Source of the DNA: Streptomyces sp. NBRC 110035
Lineage (GTDB): Bacteria; Actinomycetota; Actinomycetes; Streptomycetales; Streptomycetaceae
Assembly: GCF_000829695.1 (NCBI RefSeq)
Contig: NZ_BBNN01000027.1
Coordinates: 141,255-205,254, forward strand
Length of the DNA: 64,000 bases
Direction of reading: 5' to 3'
In this document: one piece after another, positions 16,697 to 24,932 of the stretch
Position numbering within the stretch: position 1 is the first letter of the stretch
How the letters are laid out: every line of letters begins with the position of its first letter
Position numbers and translations under genes: made by a program
Notes under the pieces: generated by a model
Database searches by the model: none
The model's input: only the letters and a program-made list of their open reading frames with translations
Told to the model about the DNA's origin: nothing

Positions 16697-16770
16697 GCGC
16701 CGCTAGCTCAGTTGGTTAGAGCAGCTGACTCTTAATCAGCGGGTCCGGGGTTCGAGTCCCTGGCGGCGCA
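16697..16770 (+). tRNA. tRNA-Lys (anticodon CTT), copy 3
   Basis: Identical over all 74 bases to the copies at 1273 and 14447, with the same acceptor, anticodon and T-loop features and no encoded CCA. A 9-bp stem terminator follows after 7 bases. Confidence 0.97.
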
Positions 16771-16777
16771 CCGGCAG

Positions 16778-16814
16778 GACGGGCCCTTCATGACCGAGGG
16801 GCCCGTCGCTTTTT
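16778..16814 (+). terminator. Terminator after tRNA-Lys copy 3
   Basis: Perfect 9-bp stem GACGGGCCC/GGGCCCGTC with a 12-base loop, followed by GCTTTTTGG, an unusually T-rich end for this genome. Confidence 0.85.
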
Positions 16815-17237
16815 GGCCGGAAAACCTCTCGTTCCCGCTGAACGGTTCCTCTTCGCCGCCCGTATGGAACAAGGGCCCCACGCGACCCTCCCAGCGGTCA
16901 CAATGGGATCGTATGACCGGTGAGCACCGGATGTCACACCTTGCGATCATGGTGAAACCCGTACAGCCTGGTTCCTTCACGACGCCGCGGGTCCGCGGCC
17001 GTTGGGGACCCGGCACCGGTTGCGGACGGTGCGGGGCGGGGGAACCCGTTCCCCGGGCCGTGCCGACGGGGATGCGCCGTGCAACCGGACGGAGCCCTGC
17101 GCCGTGTCTATATGGTGTGGATGACGTGGTGACAGCGGTCCGCCACTGACACGTCCGTGAAGGTCGAGGGGGACCGGGAGCGGGCGGAAGAAAGCGACGA
17201 AACACGCGGCTGGACCGCGTGTGGGGGGATGACACTC
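16815..17237. other. 423-bp intergenic region upstream of cslA
   Basis: No convincing gene is seen. It should carry the cslA promoter: a TATATGGT stretch near 17108 could be a -10 element, but I see no matching -35. It is somewhat less GC-rich around 16810-16960. Confidence 0.5.
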
Positions 17238-19364
17238 ATGACGTCGACGCCGTCGGGCGCCCGGAGGGACGACGACCCGTCCCGGACCACCCAGCTCAGG
17301 GTGCCTGCGCACCGGACCGGAAACACGGGCGCTTTCCGCCGGATCAAGAAGACGCTGCCGAAGTACGACTACGAGCACTACAGCCGGCTCTCGGGCCCCC
17401 TCACCCAGCCCGATCCGGGCAAGCCGTACCAGGTGCAGTACCGCTCGCTGATCTCGCAGGAGCCGCACCGCATCCGCATCGCGCTGATGCTGGCCGCGGC
17501 CCCGCTGCTGTCGGTGGTGCTGCTGGTGTGGCTGCTCCAGCCCGCGCACTGGACGGAGCGCGACTACCCGGCGTTCGACTGGCTGCCCGCCCTCGACGTC
17601 GTGATGCTCGTCTCGATCGGTCTGATCGAGCTCTTCCGCTGCATGAACGTGCTGTCCAACGCGCACGCCACGCTGGTCGCCCGCGACCCGGTCCCCGTGG
17701 TGCCCGAGACCGGCACCCGGGTCGCCTTCCTCACCTCCTTCGTGCCCGGCAAGGAGCCGCTGGAGATGGTGACGAAGACCCTGGAGGCGGCCGTCAGGAT
17801 CCGCCACCGGGGCACCCTGCACGTCTGGCTGCTCGACGAGGGCGACGACCCCGAGGTGAAGGAGGTCTGCGCGCGCCTCGGCGTGCACCACTTCTCCCGC
17901 AAGGGCGTCGCGAAGTGGAACCGGCCCAAGGGCCCGCACCGCGCCAGGACCAAGCACGGCAACTACAACGCCTGGCTCGACGCGCACGGCGACGACTACG
18001 AGTTCTTCGCCTCGGTGGACACCGACCACGTCCCGCTGCCGAACTACCTGGAGCGGATGCTCGGCTTCTTCCGCGACCCGGACGTCGGCTTCGTCATCGG
18101 CCCTCAGGTCTACGGGAACTACGACAACTTCGTCACCAAGGCCGCCGAGTCGCAGCAGTTCCTCTTCCACGCGCTCATCCAGCGGGCCGGCAACCGCTAC
18201 GGCTCCCCCATGTTCGTCGGCACGTCCAACGCCGTGCGCATCAAGGCGCTCCAGCAGATCGGCGGTCTGTACGACTCGATCACCGAGGACATGGCGACCG
18301 GCTTCGAGATGCACCGCGCCAAGAACCCGGCGACGGGCAGGAAGTGGCGCTCGGTCTACACCCCGGACGTGCTCGCGGTCGGCGAGGGCCCCAACGCCTG
18401 GACGGACTTCTTCACCCAGCAGATGCGCTGGTCCCGGGGGACGTACGAGACGATCCTCAAGCAGTACTGGAAGGGCTGGTACTCGCTGCCGCCGAGCAAG
18501 CTCTTCAACTACACCATGATGATCATCTTCTATCCGATGTCGGCCCTCAACTGGATCCTGGCGGCACTGAGCTGTGCCCTGTTCCTGGGCCTGGGCGCCT
18601 CGGGTGTGAACATCGACCCCGCGGTCTGGCTGATGCTCTACGGCAACGCCTCCGCGCTCCAGATCGGCCTCTACGTCTGGAACCGCCGCCACAACGTCTC
18701 CCCGCACGAGCCGGAGGGCTCCGGCGGTGTGGCCGGTATGGTCATGTCCGCGCTGTCGGCGCCGCTCTACGCGAAGGCACTGATCGACTCCGTCCTGCGC
18801 CGCAAGAGCAAGTTCGTCGTCACGCCCAAGGGCGACTCGGCCAGCCCGGACACCTGGTTCGGCACCTTCCGGTACCACTGGTACTTCATCCTGATCTTCG
18901 GTGGCTCCCTCGCCGCCGGCTTCGTCTACGGACACTCGCACCCGGCGATGGTCATCTGGGCGACGTTCGCCCTGCTGATCACGGCCGCGCCCATGTTCGC
19001 CTGGCGGCACGGCATGCGCCAGGACAGGAAGAAGCCGCCCGGTGCCCATGCGTCGGGCCGGCACCCGGACGACCGGCCGGCGGCGGACCCGCCGAAGGAC
19101 TTCGCCCACGAACCGGCGACACAGCAGTTGCAGGCACTCCCGCGCGTCCGGCAGCAGCACGCCGCGCACGGCCGGCCGGACCGGCCCGGCCGGTCCGCCT
19201 CCCACGGCGGACCGGCGGGACCGGGAGAGCCGGGAGAGCCGGAGGCCTCCGCGGGACCGGAAGGCCCGGGTGGACCGGGTGGAGCGCCAGGTGCCGGGGA
19301 CGGCTCCGGCAACGACCAGACGATGCAGATCGCCCTTGGTGGACTTGGGGGACGTAAGGAATGA
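17238..19364 (+). CDS. cslA: CslA cellulose-synthase-like glycosyltransferase family 2 protein
   Basis: A 708-residue processive GT2 membrane enzyme. In Streptomyces, CslA makes a beta-linked glycan at hyphal tips. The catalytic motifs are all present: LLDEGDD (about residue 199), SVDTDH (DxD, about 260), SITEDMATG (TED, about 350) and QQMRW (QxxRW, about 394). Two membrane segments precede the catalytic domain and several follow it. The C-terminal 110 residues are Pro/Gly/Ala-rich and disordered. I chose the ATG at 17238 because the G-rich RBS lies 9 bases upstream; the ATG at 17229 directly abuts it. Its stop overlaps glxA as ATGA, the conserved cslA-glxA arrangement. Confidence 0.95.
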   Translation: MTSTPSGARRDDDPSRTTQLRVPAHRTGNTGAFRRIKKTLPKYDYEHYSRLSGPLTQPDPGKPYQVQYRSLISQEPHRIRIALMLAAAPLLSVVLLVWLLQPAHWTERDYPAFDWLPALDVVMLVSIGLIELFRCMNVLSNAHATLVARDPVPVVPETGTRVAFLTSFVPGKEPLEMVTKTLEAAVRIRHRGTLHVWLLDEGDDPEVKEVCARLGVHHFSRKGVAKWNRPKGPHRARTKHGNYNAWLDAHGDDYEFFASVDTDHVPLPNYLERMLGFFRDPDVGFVIGPQVYGNYDNFVTKAAESQQFLFHALIQRAGNRYGSPMFVGTSNAVRIKALQQIGGLYDSITEDMATGFEMHRAKNPATGRKWRSVYTPDVLAVGEGPNAWTDFFTQQMRWSRGTYETILKQYWKGWYSLPPSKLFNYTMMIIFYPMSALNWILAALSCALFLGLGASGVNIDPAVWLMLYGNASALQIGLYVWNRRHNVSPHEPEGSGGVAGMVMSALSAPLYAKALIDSVLRRKSKFVVTPKGDSASPDTWFGTFRYHWYFILIFGGSLAAGFVYGHSHPAMVIWATFALLITAAPMFAWRHGMRQDRKKPPGAHASGRHPDDRPAADPPKDFAHEPATQQLQALPRVRQQHAAHGRPDRPGRSASHGGPAGPGEPGEPEASAGPEGPGGPGGAPGAGDGSGNDQTMQIALGGLGGRKE

Positions 19365-21301
19365 ACGACCGTGCAGGCCGCCGTCGTGCCCGTCGGATCG
19401 CGATGGGCACGGCGGTGGTGCTCGCGCTGGCCGGCATGAACGGGCCGTGGCTGTACCGCGAGGGGTCCGAGAAATACCACCAGTACAAGATCAACCAGCC
19501 GGAGTACAAGGCGGAGAACGGCCGCTGGGAGATCGTCGAGTTCCCGGAGGAGTACCGCCAGAACACCATTCACGCGGCGCTGCTGCGCACCGGCAAGGTG
19601 CTGCTCGTCGCGGGTTCCGGCAACAACCAGGACAACTTCGACGCCAAGCGGTACGACACCCGTATCTGGGACCCGGTCAAGGGCACCATCAAGAAGGTGC
19701 CGACGCCGACCGACCTGTTCTGCACCGGCCACACCCAGCTCGCCAACGGCAATCTCCTGATCGCCGGCGGCACCAAGCGGTACGAGAAGCTCAAGGGTGA
19801 CGTGAAGAAGGCCGGCGGCCTGATGATCGTCAACAACGAGAACCCGGACAAGCCGATCACCCTGCCCGCGGGAACCAGGTTCACCGGCAAGGAGAACGGC
19901 AAGACCTTCGTCTCGAAGGACCCGGTGCTCGTCCCCCGCGCGGAGAAGAACTTCGACCCGGCGACCGGCGAGTTCCTGGGCACCACCCCGGGCGTCGGCC
20001 GGATCTACGTCGAGGCGCAGGAGGAAGGCGCCAGGTACGAGACCGGCACCCAGGACAACTACAGGGTGGCGGGCCTGACCGGCGAGGACGCCAAGAACAC
20101 GTACGGCATCGCCGAGAAGCTCGCCCTGGACAAGAAGGACTTCCAGGGCATCCGGGACGCCTTCGAGTTCGACCCGGTGGCGGAGAAGTACATCAAGGTC
20201 GACCCGATGAAGGAGGCCCGCTGGTACCCGACGCTCACCACCCTGAGCGACGGGAAGATCCTCAGCGTCTCCGGCCTCGACGACATCGGCCAGCTCGTCC
20301 CGGGCAAGAACGAGGTCTACGACCCGAAGACCAAGGAGTGGACCTACACCGAGGAGGTCCGCCAGTTCCCGACCTACCCGGCGCTGTTCCTCATGCAGAA
20401 CGGCAAGATCTTCTACTCGGGCGCGAACGCCGGCTACGGCCCCGCCGACGTGGGCCGCGACCCGGGCGTCTGGGACGTGGAGACCAACAGGTTCACCAAG
20501 GTCCCCGGCCTGAGCGACGCCGACATGCTGGAGACGGCGAACACCGTGCTGCTGCCCCCGGCGCAGGACGAGAAGTACATGGTGATCGGCGGCGGCGGGG
20601 TCGGCGAGTCCCGGCTGTCCAGCGAGAAGACCCGGATCGTCGACCTCAAGGCCGACAGCCCGCGCTTCGAGGACGGCCCCTCCATGGACAAGGGCACCCG
20701 CTACCCGCAGGCCTCGGTCCTGCCCGACGACAGCGTGCTGATCGCGGGCGGCTCGGAGGACTACCGCGGGCGCGGCGACTCCGACATCCTCGAGGCGCGG
20801 ATGTACGACACGGCGAAGAACGAGCTCAGGCGCGTCGCCGACCCGCTGGTGGGCCGCAACTACCACTCCGGCTCGATCCTGCTGCCCGACGGCCGCGTGA
20901 TGTTCTTCGGCTCGGACTCCCTCTACGGCGACAAGGCCAACACCAAGCCGGGCACGTTCGAGCAGCGCATCGAGATCTACACGCCGCCGTATCTCTACGG
21001 CGAGAACGAGCAGCCCGACCTGTCGGGCGGCCCGCAGACCGTCGCGCACGGCGAGTCCGGCACCTTCACCTCGAAGGACGCCGCGTCGATCAAGAAGGTC
21101 CGGCTGATCCGGCCGAGCGCCTCGACCCACGTCACCGACGTGGACCAGCGCTCCGTCGCCCTGGACTTCGAGGCCGACGGCGACCGGCTGACGGTGACCG
21201 TGCCCGAGAGCCGGAACCTGGTCCAGGCGGGCTGGTACATGCTGTTCGCCACCACCGCGGACGGGACACCGAGCAGGGCACAGTGGGTGCGGGTGCCGTA
21301 G
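19361..21301 (+). CDS. glxA: GlxA mono-copper radical oxidase (galactose-oxidase fold)
   Basis: A 646-residue membrane-anchored extracytoplasmic copper radical oxidase required with CslA for tip glycan deposition. The N-terminus has an uncleaved-type anchor (residues about 13-31). Active-site residues are visible: Cys121 in DLFCTGHTQ pairs with Tyr289 (the Cys-Tyr cofactor), Trp288 is adjacent in EARWYPT, further copper ligands are Tyr501-His502 in GRNYHSGS and His590 in ASTHVTD. Kelch-like blades (LLVAGSG, LLIAGGT, VLIAGGS) form the propeller, and a C-terminal Ig-like domain ends in AQWVRVP. It overlaps cslA by 4 bases and ends before a strong terminator. Confidence 0.95.
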   Translation: MNDRAGRRRARRIAMGTAVVLALAGMNGPWLYREGSEKYHQYKINQPEYKAENGRWEIVEFPEEYRQNTIHAALLRTGKVLLVAGSGNNQDNFDAKRYDTRIWDPVKGTIKKVPTPTDLFCTGHTQLANGNLLIAGGTKRYEKLKGDVKKAGGLMIVNNENPDKPITLPAGTRFTGKENGKTFVSKDPVLVPRAEKNFDPATGEFLGTTPGVGRIYVEAQEEGARYETGTQDNYRVAGLTGEDAKNTYGIAEKLALDKKDFQGIRDAFEFDPVAEKYIKVDPMKEARWYPTLTTLSDGKILSVSGLDDIGQLVPGKNEVYDPKTKEWTYTEEVRQFPTYPALFLMQNGKIFYSGANAGYGPADVGRDPGVWDVETNRFTKVPGLSDADMLETANTVLLPPAQDEKYMVIGGGGVGESRLSSEKTRIVDLKADSPRFEDGPSMDKGTRYPQASVLPDDSVLIAGGSEDYRGRGDSDILEARMYDTAKNELRRVADPLVGRNYHSGSILLPDGRVMFFGSDSLYGDKANTKPGTFEQRIEIYTPPYLYGENEQPDLSGGPQTVAHGESGTFTSKDAASIKKVRLIRPSASTHVTDVDQRSVALDFEADGDRLTVTVPESRNLVQAGWYMLFATTADGTPSRAQWVRVP

Positions 21302-21325
21302 CGGCCGGCCGGTCCGCCCGCATGC

Positions 21326-21364
21326 GCCGAGGGGCGCCCTCCCTGACGGAGGGCGCCCCTCGGC
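21326..21364. terminator. Bidirectional terminator after glxA
   Basis: A 17-bp perfect stem with a 5-base loop, 25 bases past the glxA stop and 45 bases before the stop of the convergent GH6 gene. Confidence 0.88.
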
Positions 21365-21408
21365 GTGTGTGCGGCGGGTGGGGGGGTACGGCGGGTGGGG
21401 GGGCAGCC

Positions 21409-22452
21409 TCAGTCGCCGGCCCCGGCGAGGTCCAGCGCGTACTCCTCCCACCACTCGCCGGCCTTCGGGCCGCCCTTGCACTCGCCGTCCGACTCGCCGG
21501 GCCGCTTCACCCACAGGTAGGCGTCCACCAGCGGGTCCGCCGTCCTGGTCGTCGGCGGCTCGCCGAGGGCGCGGCCGGGCGGGTTGCACCAGCGCTCGTC
21601 CGCGTCGCCCCCGGTGTACGGGCCGTTGCCGTTGCGGCTGGTGTCGATGACGAACGGCTTGTCGCCGACCTTGGCGGAGAGCTGCTTGCCGTAGGCGATG
21701 GAGTCCTCGGTGGAGTAGTAGTTGGAGACGTTCACCGAGAAGCCGTCGGCCTGGTCGATACCGGCCCACGTGAGCGGCTCGTGGATCTGGTCGGGGTTGC
21801 CCCAGCCGGCGTTGCCCGCGTCCAGGTACACCGTGGTGTTCTTCAGGCTCTTGAGCGTGGCGACCGCACCGCTGAGGACGTCGTAGCGCTCCTCGTGGAA
21901 CTGCTCCGGCGTGCAGCCGTCGACCAGGTGGAGCACCGCGTCGGGCTCCAGGATCACGGTCGCCGCCCGGTCCCCGATGCCCTTGGCCACCCCGTCGACG
22001 AAGGCGCGGTAGGCGTTGCCGTCGGCGGCACCGCCCTGCGAGTACTGGCCGCAGTCGCGGTGCGGGATGTTGTAGAGGACGAGCAGCGCGGTGCGCCCCG
22101 CCTTGTCGGCGGCCTCGGTGAACCCGCGGGCCTGCTCCTCCGGGTTCTCCGGGCTGATCCACTCGGCGACGGGCTGCTCCGCTATCGTGCGGATCTGCTC
22201 GGCCTCCGCCTTCTTCCCTTCCTTCTCCAGACCGGCCATCTGCCGCGCGGCGGTCCCCTCCGGGTTGACCCAGAAGGGGTTGGCGCCCTTGGGCTGCTGC
22301 GTGATCTCCGCGCCGGCCGCCCCGTCCGGGCCGCCGTCGCCCCGGCCGTCGCCGTCACCGGAGGAACACGCTGTCATCAGCAGCGCCGCCCCCAGTACCG
22401 CTGCGGACGCCCGCCTCCCGGCGAACGCCCCGACCCCCCTGCTGCCGTACAT
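21409..22452 (-). CDS. cslZ: Glycoside hydrolase family 6 lipoprotein (CslZ-like endoglucanase)
   Basis: A 347-residue lipoprotein whose mature part is a GH6 catalytic domain. The signal has lipobox LLMTACSSG, then an acidic Gly-rich linker. GH6 features are NPFWVNPEG, LVLYNIPHRDCGQYSQGGA (with the catalytic-loop Asp), VILEPDAVLHLVDGC (the ILEPD acid motif), VYLDAGNAGWGNPDQI, FVIDTSRNGNGPY and a C-terminal DAYLWVKRPGESDGEC. It hydrolyses beta-1,4-glucan. The ATG at 22452 follows a G-rich RBS. Lying convergent to cslA-glxA, it matches the cslZ position known in Streptomyces, where it would trim or remodel the CslA glycan. The symbol is by context and memory. Confidence 0.88.
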   Translation of the reverse strand: MYGSRGVGAFAGRRASAAVLGAALLMTACSSGDGDGRGDGGPDGAAGAEITQQPKGANPFWVNPEGTAARQMAGLEKEGKKAEAEQIRTIAEQPVAEWISPENPEEQARGFTEAADKAGRTALLVLYNIPHRDCGQYSQGGAADGNAYRAFVDGVAKGIGDRAATVILEPDAVLHLVDGCTPEQFHEERYDVLSGAVATLKSLKNTTVYLDAGNAGWGNPDQIHEPLTWAGIDQADGFSVNVSNYYSTEDSIAYGKQLSAKVGDKPFVIDTSRNGNGPYTGGDADERWCNPPGRALGEPPTTRTADPLVDAYLWVKRPGESDGECKGGPKAGEWWEEYALDLAGAGD

Positions 22453-22689
22453 CCAACCCCCCCTTGGGTGCACTTGTTCCGTGTGTTCCGAGGTGCTCCG
22501 GGTCCCAATCCTGACATACGTCCCGCGGCCGTCACGGGGCCGAGCCGTTCTTGTCCGCGAGCTGTTGCCGCCGTCGTACTGTGGTGGGTCACCTGGGGCG
22601 ATCACCGGACGCGACCGGCAGGAGGCTCGGCCTCGGCCGGCCTCCGGGCCGGGTCCGGGCCACCCTCCGGGCCGGGTGAGCGGGGACGT

Positions 22690-23370
22690 TCAGGCCGTCG
22701 TACCGGTCAGGTAGGCATAGACGACCACGTTGGCCGTGTAGCGGTCGCGTGCCGCGTCGAAGGTGCCGCCGCAGGTGACGATGCGCAGTTCGGCCCGGCC
22801 CGAGCGGCGGGGCCCGTAGGCCTGCCGGGCGTCGAACCCGTCCCGGTCGATGACCTGGATGTCCTCGACCGTGAACTCGGCGACCCCGGCGTCCTCGCGG
22901 ACCACCCGGATCTTCTGGCCGGGCCGCAGGGTGCTCACCTTGTAGAACACGGCGGGCCGGGTCTCGGTGTCGACGTGCCCCACGACCAGCGCGGTGCCGG
23001 GCGCTCCGGGCGTCACCCCGCCCGCGTACCAGCCGACCGCGTCCGGCCGGTCGAACGGCGGCGGATCGAGGGCACCCCGCTCGTCCAGGCCGCGGGAGAC
23101 CACCGGCGCCCGGACGTCCAGGCCGGGGATGTCGAGGCGCTGCGGCTGCGCCTCGCCCAGCGGTCGGTGCGCGGGCGGAAGGTCCACCTGGGGCGGCCGG
23201 CCGGCGGCCGCCATGTCACCGGTGGAGGGTCCGGCCCCGCCGGGGCGCAGGCCGGTCACCTCCCGGCCGCACAGCCAGAGCACGAGCAGCAGCACCGCCC
23301 AGACCACACCGGTGAGCAGCCGCCCGGGGCGTACCTGTGGGGCCGGGCGCATCTCGTCGTGATCGGACAC
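22690..23370 (-). CDS. Class F sortase
   Basis: A 226-residue membrane-anchored cysteine transpeptidase. One N-terminal transmembrane segment (LLTGVVWAVLLLVLWLCG) is followed by a Pro-rich linker and the sortase beta-barrel. The catalytic His is in ALVVGHVDTETRPAVFYKV, the catalytic Cys in LRIVTCGGTFD, and an Arg follows in ARDRYTANVVVYA. The GHVD and TCGG patterns fit class F of actinobacteria. I chose a GTG at 23370 with GAGG upstream. The preceding gene, 12 bases away in the same direction, encodes a protein with a sortase-like sorting signal, so the pair looks co-transcribed. Substrates are not proven. Confidence 0.88.
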   Translation of the reverse strand: MSDHDEMRPAPQVRPGRLLTGVVWAVLLLVLWLCGREVTGLRPGGAGPSTGDMAAAGRPPQVDLPPAHRPLGEAQPQRLDIPGLDVRAPVVSRGLDERGALDPPPFDRPDAVGWYAGGVTPGAPGTALVVGHVDTETRPAVFYKVSTLRPGQKIRVVREDAGVAEFTVEDIQVIDRDGFDARQAYGPRRSGRAELRIVTCGGTFDAARDRYTANVVVYAYLTGTTA

Positions 23371-23381
23371 CGTCGGCCGCC

Positions 23382-23957
23382 TCAGCCGGTCGTCGTTCCA
23401 CGGTTCCGGCGTACGCGGCCGCGTACGGCGGCTCCCGCCGCGGCTGCCGCGAGGAGCAGTCCGGTCAGCGTCTGCGCGACGCCCGGCCCGTCCTCGTCGG
23501 CGCCGGTGGCGGCCAGCGGGGAGGTGCCGCCACCGCCCGCGTCGACGGGGGCGACGGGCGAAGCGGGCGCGGCCGGCTCGCTCGCTTCGGCCTGCTCGGT
23601 GGGCCGGTCGCGGGCAAGGGCGGGGGCGGGGGCGACCGTGATCGTGCCCTGGCGGGCCCGCTCGCCGCAGTTGACCAGCACCGGGTACGTCCCGGCGGTG
23701 AGCGTGGAGCGGACCCGGCTCTCGCCGACGAGTACGCCGTCGGCGACGGTGAGCCGGACCTCGGAGACGAACGCCGAGGACACGGCGACCGCCGTCCGCT
23801 CGGCACACTCCGCCACCTCCAGGGTGACGTCGGTGCCGGGGGCGGGGGTGGTCGGCGTCACCGAGACGCCCGTGTCGCCGTCCACCGCGTACGCGGTCGG
23901 GGTGAGCACGGTGACGGCCAGGACTCCGCCACAGAGAGCGACTCGCAGTGAACCCAT
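23382..23957 (-). CDS. Secreted protein with LAATG C-terminal cell-wall sorting signal
   Basis: A 191-residue exported protein. The signal peptide (residues 1-24, ending TAYA) precedes a single Ig-like beta domain with SVTPTTPAPGTDVTLEVAECAERTAVAVSSAF and TLTAGTYPVLVNCGERARQGTITVAP; two cysteines could form a disulfide. A Pro/Ala linker then leads to PLAATGADEDG, a hydrophobic helix and a short Arg-rich tail. LAxTG is the recognition motif of sortase E. The ATG at 23957 has GGAGG 7 bases upstream. It directly precedes the class F sortase gene in the same operon and is probably displayed on the wall. Function unknown. Confidence 0.82.
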   Translation of the reverse strand: MGSLRVALCGGVLAVTVLTPTAYAVDGDTGVSVTPTTPAPGTDVTLEVAECAERTAVAVSSAFVSEVRLTVADGVLVGESRVRSTLTAGTYPVLVNCGERARQGTITVAPAPALARDRPTEQAEASEPAAPASPVAPVDAGGGGTSPLAATGADEDGPGVAQTLTGLLLAAAAAGAAVRGRVRRNRGTTTG

Positions 23958-24122
23958 CGTGGACCTCCAGATACCGGGAGCCTCCCCCGCCGGGCGGGGC
24001 GCCGCACGCCCGAGGGTGCGGCGCCTGCTCCGTACGGGTGACGTCGGAGGGGGCCACTGTGCATAGCATGAGGTCATCCCCCCGGCCCACGAGCGGTACA
24101 CGAACGGTAGGAGTCCCCCTCC

Positions 24123-24902
24123 ATGACAGAGCGCAAGCCCATCGAATCGTGGCTCACCGACATGGACGGGGTGCTGATGCACGAAGGGGTGCCGGTCCCC
24201 GGCGCGGACGCCTTCATCAGGAAGCTGCGCGACTCGGGGCGGCCGTTCCTCGTCCTCACCAACAACTCGATCTACACGGCCCGGGACCTGCACGCCCGCC
24301 TGAACCGGATCGGGCTCGACGTGCCGGTCGAGAACATCTGGACCTCCGCCCTGGCCACGGCGACGTTCCTGGACACCCAGCACCCCGGCGGTACGGCCTA
24401 CGTCATCGGCGAGGCCGGCCTGACGACGGCCCTGCACGACGCGGGCTACATCATGACCGACGCCGATCCCGACTTCGTGATCCTGGGCGAGACGCGTACG
24501 TACTCGTTCGAGGCCCTGACGAAGGCCATCCGTCTGATCGACAACGGAGCCCGGTTCATCGCCACCAACCCGGACAGCACCGGGCCGTCCCCCCAGGGCG
24601 CGTTGCCCGCGACGGGTTCCGTGGCCGCGCTGATCACGAAAGCCACCGGGAAGGAGCCGTACTTCGTCGGCAAGCCGAACCCCCTGATGATGCGCACCGG
24701 CCTGAACGTCATCGGGGCGCACTCCGAGAGCAGCGCCATGATCGGCGACCGGATGGACACGGACGTGCTGGCCGGGCTCGAAGCCGGGATGGAGACCTTC
24801 CTCGTCCTCACGGGCCTCACGGCGAAGGACGACATCGACCAGTACCCCTACCGGCCGACCAGGATCGTGGATTCGATCGCGGACCTGGTGGACCTCGTCT
24901 GA
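24123..24902 (+). CDS. HAD-superfamily class IIA phosphatase (NagD-like)
   Basis: A 259-residue cytoplasmic phosphatase. The HAD nucleophile motif is SWLTDMDGVLMHEG (Asp-x-Asp), motif II is FLVLTNNS, and the C-terminal motifs include a Lys in YFVGKPNP and MIGDRMDTDVLAGLEAG with Gly-Asp-x-x-x-Asp. The large C2A cap lies between residues about 80 and 180. This is the NagD/AraL/PGP-type fold acting on sugar or nucleotide phosphates; the substrate is unclear. The ATG at 24123 follows GGAGTCCCCCTCC. It stands alone, divergent from the sortase operon. Confidence 0.9.
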   Translation: MTERKPIESWLTDMDGVLMHEGVPVPGADAFIRKLRDSGRPFLVLTNNSIYTARDLHARLNRIGLDVPVENIWTSALATATFLDTQHPGGTAYVIGEAGLTTALHDAGYIMTDADPDFVILGETRTYSFEALTKAIRLIDNGARFIATNPDSTGPSPQGALPATGSVAALITKATGKEPYFVGKPNPLMMRTGLNVIGAHSESSAMIGDRMDTDVLAGLEAGMETFLVLTGLTAKDDIDQYPYRPTRIVDSIADLVDLV

Positions 24903-24932
24903 GACGACGGCAGCGGCGCCGCCGGGACGACG

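Noticed and set aside
1273..16770. Identical tRNA-Lys copies as attL/attR of an integrated element
   Set aside because: All three are full tRNAs with terminators, and no integrase, excisionase or replication module lies between them; the intervening genes look like core chromosome.
16790..17149. Plus-strand open frame between tRNA-Lys copy 3 and cslA
   Set aside because: It starts inside the tRNA terminator hairpin, lacks an RBS and has no coding-like third-position bias.
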